DNA of 19,959 nucleotides from an uncultured Paracoccaceae bacterium (GCA_938038825.1 CALHST010000218.1:1-19959); one strand, 5' to 3'; counted from the stretch's first letter, positions 1 through 9,064 are shown. Notes: generated from the letters alone by a model not told the origin. Numbers and translations are program-made.

Positions 1-1070
1 TTTTCGATGTATTTCTTATACTCAGCCCACGTGGTCGCACCAATCGTGCGCAGCGTACCGCGCGCCAAAGCAGGTTTCAGCAGGTTCGCCGCATCACCGG
101 TACCCGCTGCACCGCCAGCACCAACCAGCGTATGCGTTTCGTCGACAAACATCACGATGGGCGTTGTAGAAGCTTGGACCTCGTCAATCACTTGCCGCAA
201 CCGGTTTTCAAATTCGCCCTTCATGGACGCACCAGCCTGCAACAGACCCACATCCAGCACCAACAGTCGCACGCCTTGCAACGCAGGCGGCACGTCACCG
301 CGCGCGATCCGCAAGGCGAAACCCTCGACCACAGCCGTTTTGCCAACGCCCGCCTCTCCGGTCAGGATTGGGTTGTTCTGACGGCGGCGCATCAGCACGT
401 CCACAATCTGGCGGATCTCTTCATCGCGGCCAACAATCGGGTCAATCTCGCCATTACGGGCTTGCTCGGTCAGATCCGTACAGAATTGATCAAGCGCCTC
501 GCCACCTTCGCCACCGGGCTGCAACGCGCCCGAGGCTTCGCCAGGTTCTGCGCCACCACCCGTGACCGAGCCATCTTGTGGCTTCATCGCATCTTCTGGG
601 GATCCATCCGTGATACTGTGAAAATTATCGGCCAAATCGTCCGGCTTCACACTCGCCAATGTCGGCGACATCGTCAAAAGGATGTTCTTCAGCGCAGGCG
701 TCTCTAACATGCCCAAAATGATGTGACCCGTGCGCACTTGATTGGATGAATACAGCAACGACCCCCAAACCCACGCACGTTCCATCGCGTCTTCCAGATG
801 AGCCGACAAGTCTGATACAGACGTGGCCCCACGCGGCAATGCATCAAGCGCTTTGGTAATCTCTGCTGCGATTGCTCCGGGATCCAAATTGTAATGTTCA
901 ATAATCTTATGAACATCGCTGCTTTGGTTGTTCAGGATCTGATGCATCCAATGCACGATTTCCACATACGGGTTCCCCCGCATTTTACAAAAGACCGTAG
1001 CCCCTTCGATCGCCTTGTAACCAAGCGCATTCAGCTTGCCAAAAAGAGCAACTCTGCTGATTTCTGTCAT
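1..1070 (-). CDS. tssH: TssH/ClpV, type VI secretion AAA+ ATPase (partial, N-terminal part)
   Basis: ClpV is the cytoplasmic hexameric AAA+ unfoldase that disassembles contracted TssB/TssC sheaths so the subunits can be reused. I read the frame by hand from the ATG at 1070; it stays open to the window edge, giving 356 whole codons. Residues 1 to about 160 look like the ClpV N-domain, which binds sheath protein. A Gly/Ala/Glu-rich linker follows (about 165-195), then the first nucleotide-binding domain. This has Walker A GEAGVGKT at 238-245 and Walker B VMFVDE at 306-311. The second ATPase domain is outside the window. The start lies 3 bp after the tssG stop, so the gene is the last seen of the operon. 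The N-domain start and the QNNPILTGEAGVGKTAVVEG context separate it from housekeeping ClpB. Very confident. Confidence 0.96.
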   Translation of the reverse strand, partial: MTEISRVALFGKLNALGYKAIEGATVFCKMRGNPYVEIVHWMHQILNNQSSDVHKIIEHYNLDPGAIAAEITKALDALPRGATSVSDLSAHLEDAMERAWVWGSLLYSSNQVRTGHIILGMLETPALKNILLTMSPTLASVKPDDLADNFHSITDGSPEDAMKPQDGSVTGGGAEPGEASGALQPGGEGGEALDQFCTDLTEQARNGEIDPIVGRDEEIRQIVDVLMRRRQNNPILTGEAGVGKTAVVEGFALRIARGDVPPALQGVRLLVLDVGLLQAGASMKGEFENRLRQVIDEVQASTTPIVMFVDETHTLVGAGGAAGTGDAANLLKPALARGTLRTIGATTWAEYKKYIE

Positions 1071-1073
1071 GTC

Positions 1074-2120
1074 TTAAATTCCTCCACTCACGGATACGGA
1101 ATGATCCGGGGCATTTGGCTCCAGATATAAATCATCCGCGTCCTGGTCTGACTTAAATTCTCCGATCCAGCTGGTTTGACCCAACCGCATCGTTTGCCCA
1201 AGCTTTGCGCGTGGCACATCCTCTTTGCGAAGAACCAGATTCACATCCCAGTCCAACGCGTCCCCTACGTAATTTCGCACAAGCGCCCGCAGCCGTGACA
1301 AGGACTCGCCACCTGGAAGCAAGCGTTCATAGTCTTTCAACGGCAAAGGCCCAATTTTGAGCCTGAATTTGGCGCTGCGTGTCCATACCCGATCCCCTAT
1401 CGACGTCGTCCGCCCCAGAATTGCAGGTTGCCCCATCTGCCAACGATCGTCTGGTTCCAACTCAAGCCAGCAGCCTATGAATTGCCGCACCTCAACTTTG
1501 GCGCCAAAAAAGGCAGACAGAATGGACTTTAACCCTTCTGCGTTCTTGGGTCCTTGCGCCAGCAGCCCTGCAAAGTGGCGTTTGGCCAGATCCGGAAAAT
1601 CGTCTTTCTTACGCAAATGCGTGCCATGATAACCGCCAATCGCAGCGACCTTGCGTTCAAAGCCGTCATTTTCTCCACGGTCAAAGCTTGGGGCCGGCTG
1701 GCCAGAGCGCCAAGCACGATACAACAAGGTGACCATGCGGTGCGTGAGCATATTCGCAAACGCCACCAAGGTTGGATCCCGATGGTTGCGCAGCCGCTCC
1801 CGTGCATATTCCGTCATATGAAGCGGCAATGGCCCTTGCGGACCAAATAACCCGAAAAATCGGTTCGTTAAACGCCCCGGACGATCCCCAATTGGTGCGT
1901 TGAACCCCGCGACAGTCGACGGGGGAAAGCTCAGCTCTGCCTCTTGCCCAAATCGCACGCGATCATCTCGTGGACGGCGTGCATCGCCCAATCTAGGGGA
2001 TTCAGGATAAGCGGCTTCCAACACCCGAAAGGCGTGAAAGATATGATGTTTTTCCGGGTGGTCCTGTAGCCGCGCGAGATGCGTCAGAGGATCCGCCCCA
2101 GGCCCGTTTCCGGTCGCCAT
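1074..2120 (-). CDS. tssG: TssG, T6SS baseplate protein
   Basis: TssG (VasB/ImpH family) is a cytoplasmic baseplate wedge component. It works with TssE, TssF and TssK to dock the sheath-tube on the membrane complex. The 348-residue length is normal for the family. Recognisable segments include an early HIFHAFRVLEAAYPESPRLG, then FGLFGPQGPLPLHMTEYARE around residues 85-110, and the C-terminal LGQTSWIG near residue 320; these are family-typical. The chosen ATG overlaps the 3' end of tssF by 37 bp, and the first residues MATGNGPGADPLTHL precede the conserved start of the fold. Translational coupling to tssF is therefore likely. The gene ends 3 bp before tssH. Nothing looks truncated. Confidence 0.95.
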   Translation of the reverse strand: MATGNGPGADPLTHLARLQDHPEKHHIFHAFRVLEAAYPESPRLGDARRPRDDRVRFGQEAELSFPPSTVAGFNAPIGDRPGRLTNRFFGLFGPQGPLPLHMTEYARERLRNHRDPTLVAFANMLTHRMVTLLYRAWRSGQPAPSFDRGENDGFERKVAAIGGYHGTHLRKKDDFPDLAKRHFAGLLAQGPKNAEGLKSILSAFFGAKVEVRQFIGCWLELEPDDRWQMGQPAILGRTTSIGDRVWTRSAKFRLKIGPLPLKDYERLLPGGESLSRLRALVRNYVGDALDWDVNLVLRKEDVPRAKLGQTMRLGQTSWIGEFKSDQDADDLYLEPNAPDHSVSVSGGI

Positions 2121-3961
2121 CGCGTGATCTCTCCGCGTTGTTGGGTGACAAGCACCGTTTCAGTAAAGCTGTTGATAGACACATATTTGCGGAAAAACCG
2201 TTCAAGAACCGCGCCCATCAGATAAACACTGGTGCCTTCAAAAAAGCTCTCGTCAAACTTAATCGAAATTTCCAAGCCACGCACCGCAGTCGACAACACC
2301 TCGTCCGCCATTCGCCGCACTATGGGCCGCGTAGAGACTGAATTCAGGCCTTCAAGTTGCTTATCCAGCACCTTGTTTCCTTCCGGCGCGTAAATCCCGA
2401 TAAGTTCGCGCAATGCAGCGGCACTGTCGTCTTTTTGCGTGTCTGCAATCGACAGGTAGTTCAAACTTAAATGGGAAATAAGCCGCCAAGCCGTGTCCCC
2501 TTGCGCCAAAGTCGGGCGTGGTCGGGTTGGGTTCACCGGTGTCGAGATATGTTTTACCGGCCCGCCTTCTGGCAGGAAGAACACGTCCCTCGCCCCCGTT
2601 GGCAAAAGCAACGGCAGGTCACGGTTTGTAACCATGGCTTGCACCGCCAATTGGTCCAAATTGGCCCCATACGGTGCCTGGTTGGCATCTACAACGGACA
2701 AATACAATTCGGACCCAAGATAAGACGTACGCACCCCTTTCAGGCGTTCTTTCTCGGAACGTTGGCGCATTTTGCGAGACTGGGTGTAATACGCCGCGTG
2801 GCTATCCCCGGCTGCAGTCAAATCATCCGCCGAATAGAACGGACGAAAAGGCACATCTTTTTCACCATCTGCCGAGATGCCCATCACAGAGTTTAGACCA
2901 TAGACTTCGTAATCTAATGGTGCCGTACGATCCACAACGACATGCTGTTCGACGGTCGCTTCGGACATCAAAACCCTGTCACAGCGTTTTGGAAACAAAT
3001 TTACCGCAGGCGCTGCGTTCAACGTGAACGCACTGGGTGTCACACCTTGGGCAACAGAAGAATCTCCCTCGCGCAGCAGAATATAGATATCCACATCATG
3101 GTCTGTTGTGCGGCTCAGGGCCATGGAAAGACCTTGCAACTCCACAAAGTGGAACCTCTCCGGCATCGCAAAATATTCCTGCAAAAGACGATACCCATCA
3201 AAACTGCGCTGCGGAGTTGGAAGCAACGCCTCTTCCGGGTCAAACCCTCGTGGCACAACCTTGCCATTCGGCAATTGCGCAACCCAGTCGGCACGCCGAT
3301 CCGTAGAGCGACCAACAAGCCCCGTGACTTGTGTGCAAAGCAATTCGTGCAACGGCCAGTGTTTGCCTTCTTGGCCATTCAAAAACAGCGTCAACCGATC
3401 CAACGACAACTCGCCAATTGGCAAATTGGCATGACGCGCCAAACGCAAACGAATTCCGGCGCGTGCTTCTGTATCGCGGGAAACGCCCGCAGCGACCAGT
3501 TCACCTCGGCCTTCAATGTATTCCGCTTCGGTTATTGTGATGGGCCACAGTTCAACATCTGAAGATGTGCGGAAAACGCATGGCGTTTGATCCCCATCCG
3601 TTAAAACGCTGCGCAGTTCAGAACCGCGCGGAATGACGTACCCATCTTCCAGCGCCGCATTGTCGAGGTCCGGTTCAAACGCTGCCACCATCATGGCCGG
3701 CGTCGGTGCCAAATAATGAGGATAGACGATTTCGAACAAATGACTGGTCAGGTTCGGATATTGCAGCTCAAGCTCAAGCTGAACCCGAGCAGACAAAAAC
3801 GCGACACCTTCCAGCAACCGTTCCACATAAGGATCTACAACTTCGACCCCATCCATGCCCAAACGAGAAGCAATTTTTGGATAGGCAAGCGCAAATTCTG
3901 CGCCCATGTCCCTCATAAAGGCCAGTTCGCCCTCGTAGTGTCTTAGCAGTCGCGTATCCAT
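2084..3961 (-). CDS. tssF: TssF, T6SS baseplate protein
   Basis: TssF (VasA/ImpG family) is the large wedge subunit of the T6SS baseplate and binds TssG and TssK. At 625 residues it has full family length. The N-terminus, MDTRLLRHYEGELAFMRDMG, followed by FALAYPKIASRLGM and a VERLLEGVAFLSARVQLELE helix, is the classic start of the family. Near residues 85-110 is the typical FEIVYPHYLAPTPAMMV segment. The C-terminus carries the family-like SFTETVLVTQQRGEITRWRP. The start lies 6 bp after the tssE stop and has no strong Shine-Dalgarno directly before it, so coupling to tssE translation is plausible. The 3' end overlaps tssG. No missing parts seen. Confidence 0.96.
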   Translation of the reverse strand: MDTRLLRHYEGELAFMRDMGAEFALAYPKIASRLGMDGVEVVDPYVERLLEGVAFLSARVQLELELQYPNLTSHLFEIVYPHYLAPTPAMMVAAFEPDLDNAALEDGYVIPRGSELRSVLTDGDQTPCVFRTSSDVELWPITITEAEYIEGRGELVAAGVSRDTEARAGIRLRLARHANLPIGELSLDRLTLFLNGQEGKHWPLHELLCTQVTGLVGRSTDRRADWVAQLPNGKVVPRGFDPEEALLPTPQRSFDGYRLLQEYFAMPERFHFVELQGLSMALSRTTDHDVDIYILLREGDSSVAQGVTPSAFTLNAAPAVNLFPKRCDRVLMSEATVEQHVVVDRTAPLDYEVYGLNSVMGISADGEKDVPFRPFYSADDLTAAGDSHAAYYTQSRKMRQRSEKERLKGVRTSYLGSELYLSVVDANQAPYGANLDQLAVQAMVTNRDLPLLLPTGARDVFFLPEGGPVKHISTPVNPTRPRPTLAQGDTAWRLISHLSLNYLSIADTQKDDSAAALRELIGIYAPEGNKVLDKQLEGLNSVSTRPIVRRMADEVLSTAVRGLEISIKFDESFFEGTSVYLMGAVLERFFRKYVSINSFTETVLVTQQRGEITRWRPETGLGRIL

Positions 3962-3967
3962 ATGCTT

Positions 3968-4465
3968 TTACGCGATCCTTTCCAGTTCCAACTCGCCCGT
4001 GGTCACATCGACCTGACTGCGCAAATACAGCTCCATTGGCAAAGGTTGCGCCCACATGTCCGCGCGAATGTCATATGTGACAATCGTATCTCGATCATCC
4101 TTCCCGACGCGCAATGCCACATCAACAGACCCCGGATGGATCCGCGGTTCGAACACACGAATTGAATTGGTGATCGAATTGCGGATGATTTCGGCACGCT
4201 GCGCAGTCGAATAGTCCCCGGCAACCTCGTGGATACCGAAATTCAATGTGGATTGGGCCACATTAGGGTACAGCTTTGCATCAATGATCGTAGAATTATC
4301 AGAGGTATTCAGAAGCCACGCCAGATCACGCTGAATGATCTCACGCAATTGGCGTACGTCGATTACCCGATCGTCTCGCCGTTCGGATTTCTCAGACGGG
4401 TCATTGTCCGTTAGACGATCCAGAAGAGATGGCTGAAGCCGTTCTGCAATCGTTTTGTCAGACAT
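3968..4465 (-). CDS. tssE: TssE, gp25-like T6SS baseplate protein
   Basis: TssE is the T6SS counterpart of phage T4 gp25, a small baseplate wedge protein that helps start sheath polymerisation. The fold's hallmarks are visible: LREIIQRDLAWLLNT in the N-terminal third, then LNFGIHEVAGD, and the conserved FEPRI motif near residue 110. I chose the ATG at 4465 (165 residues) rather than an in-frame ATG at 4477. GGGGA lies 5 bases upstream of 4465, and MSDKTIAERL is a typical TssE start. With this start the gene overlaps the end of tagJ by 8 bp, which suggests coupled translation. The longer form would add only four residues. Confidence 0.93.
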   Translation of the reverse strand: MSDKTIAERLQPSLLDRLTDNDPSEKSERRDDRVIDVRQLREIIQRDLAWLLNTSDNSTIIDAKLYPNVAQSTLNFGIHEVAGDYSTAQRAEIIRNSITNSIRVFEPRIHPGSVDVALRVGKDDRDTIVTYDIRADMWAQPLPMELYLRSQVDVTTGELELERIA

Positions 4466-5312
4466 CAGCGTCCCCATCTGCGTCGGGACCAGCGTCCGTC
4501 GGAATCTCTACATCCATCTCAAGCAGGCGCAGATCCATGATGGCAGTGTCGCCGTCGTTTGTGGCCAGCAACCGTTGACCAATACCGGCAAAGGTCTCGG
4601 CACCTATGTCTTTCCAGTTTGTAGCGCGCGCCAATTTTTCGGCATTGTCGCCTGTATCAACAGTCCCTGCATACCGCGTTGGGATCAGGGCAACCATGTC
4701 ACCGCCATTGGTCAATGTCAGGGTACAGGGGGTCCAAACCGCGTCACGCAAATCGGCCGGATCTTCAAATTCGGCTTTCGCGATGGCCGTAAACGGCATC
4801 CAGTAATACTTGCCGTTGATAATCACTTCCAGGATCGGTCCAAGCCGCATATCGGCATCCGCGATCCAGTCGAAAGGTTGTCCATCAATCTTGCCCGACA
4901 CTGGCGGGGCCGCATCAAAGGCACGCTGGCGCGTCTCGGCGGCTTGATCATGTTTACCTGCAGCATTGGCTTTCAGGGCTTCGACCATCAAAGCAATCCA
5001 CTCTTGCGGCTCACCAAAGATCAAAGGGTCTTTTTCGCCCGCGAACACTTTTTCGCGGTACACTTCGCAAACGATCCCTTCGCGGTAGGTTTGCGCCATC
5101 GGCGTGGCAGATTTATCCAGCTCTGCCGATACTTTCAGCTGTTGAATTGCGCGCTTCCATTCGCCACGAACACATAAAAGCTGAAACAGGAAAATACGCA
5201 AATTTGCATCTGAGGCGTTGCCTCGAACCTGGTCTTGTAAGGCTGCCAACGCGGCATCCAGATCCCCGGCTTTCAAATGGTCTTCGGCTTGCAAGTTTGC
5301 TCTCCCCGTCAT
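4458..5312 (-). CDS. tagJ: TagJ/ImpE, T6SS accessory protein
   Basis: TagJ (ImpE/SciE family) is a cytoplasmic accessory protein of some T6SSs. In characterised systems it binds the sheath protein TssB and modulates ClpV-driven sheath disassembly. The 284 residues show a helical TPR-like N-terminal half: LKAGDLDAALAALQDQVRGN, then LRIFLFQLLCVRGEWKRAIQ with a characteristic LCVRGEW. A family-specific C-terminal half contains FDWIADADMRLGPILEVIIN, YYWMPF and a VWTPC-type segment (about residues 165-225). The ATG at 5312 has no clear Shine-Dalgarno. The gene follows hcp after a 65-bp gap that contains a strong hairpin, so its level is probably lower than that of hcp. It overlaps the start of tssE by 8 bp. 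Confidence 0.93.
   Translation of the reverse strand: MTGRANLQAEDHLKAGDLDAALAALQDQVRGNASDANLRIFLFQLLCVRGEWKRAIQQLKVSAELDKSATPMAQTYREGIVCEVYREKVFAGEKDPLIFGEPQEWIALMVEALKANAAGKHDQAAETRQRAFDAAPPVSGKIDGQPFDWIADADMRLGPILEVIINGKYYWMPFTAIAKAEFEDPADLRDAVWTPCTLTLTNGGDMVALIPTRYAGTVDTGDNAEKLARATNWKDIGAETFAGIGQRLLATNDGDTAIMDLRLLEMDVEIPTDAGPDADGDADV
4471..4475 (-). promoter_or_regulatory. Ribosome binding site deciding the tssE start
   Basis: GGGGA on the minus strand, 5 bases before the ATG at 4465 and inside the end of tagJ. It favours this ATG over the upstream in-frame ATG at 4477. Confidence 0.55.
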
Positions 5313-5329
5313 GACATACTGTCAAACGC

Positions 5330-5349
5330 CAGGCCCCAATCGGGGCCTG
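5330..5349 (-). terminator. Hairpin between hcp and tagJ (attenuator or 3'-end stabiliser)
   Basis: A perfect 8-bp GC-rich stem, CAGGCCCC/GGGGCCTG, with a 4-base loop sits just after the hcp stop on the transcribed strand. Only a short T stretch (TTT) follows, so complete termination is doubtful. Partial termination, or protection of the hcp mRNA 3' end after processing, fits the need for far more Hcp than TagJ. Structure is seen directly; function is inferred. Confidence 0.6.
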
Positions 5350-5377
5350 ACACATTTTAGTTCGGTCTGTGAAAGAC

Positions 5378-5905
5378 TTACTCGACGTCGAGGCTCGCTT
5401 CGTTGAGTACGCGGCTCCACATTTTGTCTTTGACTTCGCCCGCAGTACCGTCGGCTTTCTGCTGGGTATAGGTCACTTTCATGGCGCCATACTGGAAGAC
5501 AATCGTTTCTTCGCAGATGTCATCACCGTCAGAACCGGACCATGAAAGATCCTGCACCATGACCATTTTGAATTCCCATTTCAGGAACGTGCCGCCTTTG
5601 CCGCCGCCACCTTGGGCCGCACGACGCAATTCAATGGTCATGCTGTCAAAGTGATCACCGGTCACACAGGATTCAAACAACTGCGCTGACATCAGATCGG
5701 TCTTTTTCGTAACGTTCAATTCCTTGAACGTTGCCTTACCGGCGCCGCCACCAGCAGAAATTGAACCGATGTTAACGTTGTTTTCGGCACCGATTTCAAA
5801 GCTCAGAATTTCTGTCGCTTTGTGGTCCGCTTTCATCTTCTTATCTTGGCTTTCCCCCACCATTTTGGAATCATTGGGGAAATAGAGAAATGCGTCAAAA
5901 GCCAT
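5378..5905 (-). CDS. hcp: Hcp (TssD), T6SS tube protein
   Basis: Hcp forms the hexameric rings that stack into the inner tube expelled by the T6SS, and it can carry effectors in its lumen. The 175 residues start MAFDAFLYFPNDSKMVGESQ. They continue with family features: the ILSFEIGAENNVNIG strand, SAQLFESCVTGDHFDSMTIE and a Gly-rich loop near 97-104. A second half with KMVMVQDLSWSGSDGDD and EETIVFQYGAMKVTY follows. The length is slightly above the common 160-172. AAAGGA stands 8 bases before the ATG, a strong initiation site as expected for an abundant protein. It lies 48 bp after tssC and is followed by a hairpin. No C-terminal effector extension is present. Confidence 0.96.
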   Translation of the reverse strand: MAFDAFLYFPNDSKMVGESQDKKMKADHKATEILSFEIGAENNVNIGSISAGGGAGKATFKELNVTKKTDLMSAQLFESCVTGDHFDSMTIELRRAAQGGGGKGGTFLKWEFKMVMVQDLSWSGSDGDDICEETIVFQYGAMKVTYTQQKADGTAGEVKDKMWSRVLNEASLDVE

Positions 5906-5953
5906 GATATTAGTCCTTTCGGTTACTTAGTTATGCAAAATTGCACAGGGGAA

Positions 5954-7447
5954 TTATCCCTTTTCAGTGGGAAGCTTGGAGACAAGGCGCAGCGAAACTG
6001 ACAGCCCCTCCAGTTGGTAATGCGGTCGCAAGAAAAACTTGGATGAATAGTACCCAGGATTTCCTTCCACTTCTTCTACAACCACTTCAGCAGCGGCCAG
6101 TGGTTGGCGCGCCTTAACACTCTCGGGAGAAGTGTCAGAGTTGCGGTCGACATACTGGTTGATCCAGTCTTGAAGCCAAGCCTGCATGTCATCGCGTGAT
6201 TTATAGGAACCCACTTTGTCGCGCACGATGCACTTCAGATAGTGGGCAAAACGACATGTGGCGAAAAGATAAGGCAAGCGCGCCGCAAGGTTGGCGTTCG
6301 CAGTCGCGTCATCATCGTCATATTCCGCAGGCTTGTGCAAAGACTGGGCACCAATGAACGCCGCCAGATCCGAGTTCTTGCGATGGATCAACGGCATCAT
6401 ACCGTTCTTGGCAAGTTCAGCCTCGCGCCGGTCCGAAATCGCGATTTCGGTTGGGCACTTCTGGTCCACGCCACCGTCATCAGTTGGGAATGTATGAGAC
6501 GGTAAATTCTCAACAGCGCCACCGCTTTCGATGCCACGGATCCGCGAACACCAGCCATATTCCTTGAATGACCGGTTGATGTTAACGGCCATACCATAGG
6601 CGGCATTGACCCACCCATACTTGGATGCATCTGTGCCATCTGTGTCTTCTTCAAAGGCAAACGCTTCGACAGGATCCGTTTTGGAGCCATAGGGCAAACG
6701 GCCAAGGAAACGCGGCATCGCCAGACCCACATATTTGGAATCTTCGCTTTCGCGCAGGGACCGCCAGCTTGCGTATTCAGGTGTCTGGAAGATTTTGGTC
6801 AGATCCCGTGGGTTAGCCAATTCACCCCAACTGTCCATCTGGAACAGTGTTGGGTTTGCACCGGTGATCAAAGGCGCATGCGCTGCAGCGGCAATCTTTG
6901 CCATTTCGCCCAGCAACTCGACGTCCGGTGGGCTGTGGTCAAAATGATAATCCGCAACCAAAGATCCAAACGGTTCACCACCGAATTGACCAAACTCTTC
7001 TTCATAAACTTTCTTGAAGATCGGCGATTGGTCCCAAGCGGTCCCTTTGAATTTGCGCAGGGTTTTGTGCATCTCTTTCTTTGAGATGTTCATAACCCGG
7101 ATTTTCAGCATTTCGTCCGTTTCAGTGTTGTTCACCAAGTAATGCAGACCACGCCAAGCGCTTTCCAATTGCTGGAAGTCTTGGTGGTGCAGAATCTGGT
7201 TCACTTGCTCTGTCAGCTTTTGATCAATCTGCGAGACAATGCTCTCGATTGTGCGCAATGCATCGTCACTGATCAAAGATGCATTGGACAGGGCTTGCTC
7301 AGCCAGCGTTTTTACCGCCTGTTCAACAGCTGTTTTTGCCGTATCTGATTTGGGGCGGAACTCTTTCTGTAGAAGAGCCTCGAAATCCGAGGACCCAAAC
7401 GCTGTGGCTTCCGCGCCACCAGCTGCTTCTGTTTCTGCTTCGGCCAT
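5954..7447 (-). CDS. tssC: TssC (VipB), T6SS sheath large subunit
   Basis: TssC pairs with TssB to build the contractile sheath around the Hcp tube. The 497-residue product has full length for the family. Characteristic stretches are FQQLESAWRGLHYLVNNTET (about residue 92), SPIFKKVYEEEFGQFGGEPF, HAPLITGANPTLFQM, and LPYGSKTDPVEAFAFEE, with GWCSRIRGIESGGAVENLP further on. The C-terminal half, containing RLPYLFATCRFAHYLKCIVRD, is also typical. AGGAG lies 6 bases before the ATG, within the end of tssB; the gap between tssB and tssC is only 3 bp. Equimolar synthesis with TssB is expected from this spacing. Confidence 0.97.
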   Translation of the reverse strand: MAEAETEAAGGAEATAFGSSDFEALLQKEFRPKSDTAKTAVEQAVKTLAEQALSNASLISDDALRTIESIVSQIDQKLTEQVNQILHHQDFQQLESAWRGLHYLVNNTETDEMLKIRVMNISKKEMHKTLRKFKGTAWDQSPIFKKVYEEEFGQFGGEPFGSLVADYHFDHSPPDVELLGEMAKIAAAAHAPLITGANPTLFQMDSWGELANPRDLTKIFQTPEYASWRSLRESEDSKYVGLAMPRFLGRLPYGSKTDPVEAFAFEEDTDGTDASKYGWVNAAYGMAVNINRSFKEYGWCSRIRGIESGGAVENLPSHTFPTDDGGVDQKCPTEIAISDRREAELAKNGMMPLIHRKNSDLAAFIGAQSLHKPAEYDDDDATANANLAARLPYLFATCRFAHYLKCIVRDKVGSYKSRDDMQAWLQDWINQYVDRNSDTSPESVKARQPLAAAEVVVEEVEGNPGYYSSKFFLRPHYQLEGLSVSLRLVSKLPTEKG

Positions 7448-7450
7448 CGT

Positions 7451-7966
7451 TTACTCCTGATCTTCGCTGTCAGCGTTCGGTTTTGGTTGGGCGGCAAGTG
7501 TTTTCAGCAATGCTGGGTCTTGCATGATCTTCGCGATCAGCTCCTCGGCACCGGTTTTACCGTCCATATATGTCATCAGATTGCTCAGCTGAGAGCGCGC
7601 ATCCAGCAGCTCTTTCAGTGGCTCAACTTTCGCAGCAATCGCAGCCGGGCTAAAATCGTCCATGGATTCAAAGGTGATATCCACGGCCATGTTGCCTTCG
7701 CCTGTCAGAGTGTTCGGCACTGTGAATGCAGCACGCGGCGCCATCGACTTCATCCGGTCATCAAAGTTGTCGACATCAATTTCCAGGAACTTGCGGTCCG
7801 CCACCGAGGGCTGTTCCACTTCAGACTTCCCTGCCAAGTCAGACATAACACCCATAACAAACGGCAACTGGACCTTCTTTTCCGCGCCGTAAAGTTCAAC
7901 ATCATATTCGATCTGAACTCGCGGTGCCCTGTTACGGGCGATAAATTTCTGTGAACTGCCAGACAT
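7451..7966 (-). CDS. tssB: TssB (VipA), T6SS sheath small subunit
   Basis: TssB forms a heterodimer with TssC that polymerises into the T6SS sheath. The 171-residue length is normal. The typical start SSQKFIARNRAPRVQIEYDV is followed by QLPFVMGVMSDLAGKS, the DRKFLEIDVDNFDDRMKSM segment and a VDITFESMDDFSPAAIAAKV segment. The C-terminal helical part (about 115-160) is the region that interlocks with TssC and, in systems with TagJ, is a docking area. AGGAG stands 9 bases upstream of the ATG. The gene follows tssA after a 66-bp gap in which I see nothing more than this ribosome binding site. Confidence 0.96.
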   Translation of the reverse strand: MSGSSQKFIARNRAPRVQIEYDVELYGAEKKVQLPFVMGVMSDLAGKSEVEQPSVADRKFLEIDVDNFDDRMKSMAPRAAFTVPNTLTGEGNMAVDITFESMDDFSPAAIAAKVEPLKELLDARSQLSNLMTYMDGKTGAEELIAKIMQDPALLKTLAAQPKPNADSEDQE

Positions 7967-8032
7967 AATCCATGTCTCCTTCGCAACCTGATGTTTCGTT
8001 TATTTCCACCATCAAACTATGGCCGATATGTG

Positions 8033-9064
8033 TCAGTACTCTTCTTCTGTTTCGATCCCGCCGATTAAATTGACATTACTCATGCCCTCAGGCGCTAAGT
8101 CTTTGACAATGGTCAAGAAATCTGCGTTCACCAGCTTTTTTGCACGCAGCAAAAGTAACGGCAGGGGGCTAGATGGTTCTTGCCGTTCATAGTAGCCGAT
8201 GATCCGATCCAACGCGTTTACCACATCGTTGCGTGAATTGATTCCACCAACAGCGCCGCCACCAGAAGCCGGAGCCGCTGCAACTGCGCTTCCGTCATCA
8301 GAAGCCTCGACGTCGCTTTCTTCTGAAACAGGATCACCCAACACTCCTGAAAGACGGGAGTTTGCCTGCTTCATCAGTTTCAGCAACGGGTCCAAATCCG
8401 GCCCTTGGCCGGGTGTCTTTTCATCAAACTGCGCGCTGATCGCCTCAACATCAGCCAATGCTTGAGCGACCGAGTCAGCAATTTCGCGCAACTCGTCAGG
8501 ATCGGTATCCTGAAACGCTGCCGCGACCTGCTGCGGATCAGGAACAGAATCCATATCGCTGGAAGGCGCAACTTCGCCTTCTGCCACCGCAATGTCGCGT
8601 AGGGAAATCATCCCAAACATCCGACTTTTGGTTAGAGGTGCCCGGCGTACACCGCGCAAAATACGATTTGAATCCGTCAAAGCGAGAACAGCGTTTACCC
8701 GCATTGTGGGATCGTCGTCATCGTCTTCGTCCAGTTGCGGGTGGCAACTGTCCCAATAAGTGTCAAGAAAACCAGCAATCAGCGATGTGCATTTCGCAAA
8801 GCCGACATAGCCGTTCAACCGCAACTGAGCTTCGGCCATAAAGATGGCAGCCCGCAAATCATGGCTTCGGGCCAATACTGATTCTGCCAATCGGGCTACA
8901 TCTTTGTAGTCTGGATCCTCGCCGGGCAAGATCTCGTCGCCAGCTTGGCGTTCTTCCCCTGGTTGAGCTGCAATTTCCAGCTCGGTAAACTCCGAGTCAT
9001 ATTCCAGATCTTCACCACTCGGAGCATCTTCTCCCTGGCTTTGAAGAAGCGCGTCTAAATCCAT
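8033..9064 (-). CDS. tssA: TssA (ImpA), T6SS baseplate/sheath assembly protein
   Basis: TssA initiates and caps sheath-tube growth. The 343-residue protein begins with MDLDALLQ and an acidic segment. It then has the ImpA N-terminal domain (about residues 50-150): EILPGEDPDYKDVARLAESV, SHDLRAAIFMAEAQLRLNGY, and the YWDSCHPQLDEDDDDDPTMR motif common in this family. The C-terminal region has NALDRIIGYYERQEPSSPLP and LLLLRAKKLV...DFLTIVKDLAPEG, ending in an acidic ETEEEY tail; this is the short-type TssA without a long extra domain. GGGGGA lies close before the ATG. It is the first gene of the minus-strand T6SS operon and diverges from the Exb-like operon, so its promoter must lie in 9065-9250. 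Confidence 0.94.
   Translation of the reverse strand: MDLDALLQSQGEDAPSGEDLEYDSEFTELEIAAQPGEERQAGDEILPGEDPDYKDVARLAESVLARSHDLRAAIFMAEAQLRLNGYVGFAKCTSLIAGFLDTYWDSCHPQLDEDDDDDPTMRVNAVLALTDSNRILRGVRRAPLTKSRMFGMISLRDIAVAEGEVAPSSDMDSVPDPQQVAAAFQDTDPDELREIADSVAQALADVEAISAQFDEKTPGQGPDLDPLLKLMKQANSRLSGVLGDPVSEESDVEASDDGSAVAAAPASGGGAVGGINSRNDVVNALDRIIGYYERQEPSSPLPLLLLRAKKLVNADFLTIVKDLAPEGMSNVNLIGGIETEEEY

Noticed and set aside
2942..3562. Plus-strand open frame of 206 codons opposite tssF
   Set aside because: It is an antisense shadow of tssF and its Gln/Arg-rich composition is unlike a real protein.
4455..5177. Plus-strand open frame of 240 codons opposite tagJ
   Set aside because: It is antisense to a family-typical TagJ protein, and the translated protein has no recognisable motif.
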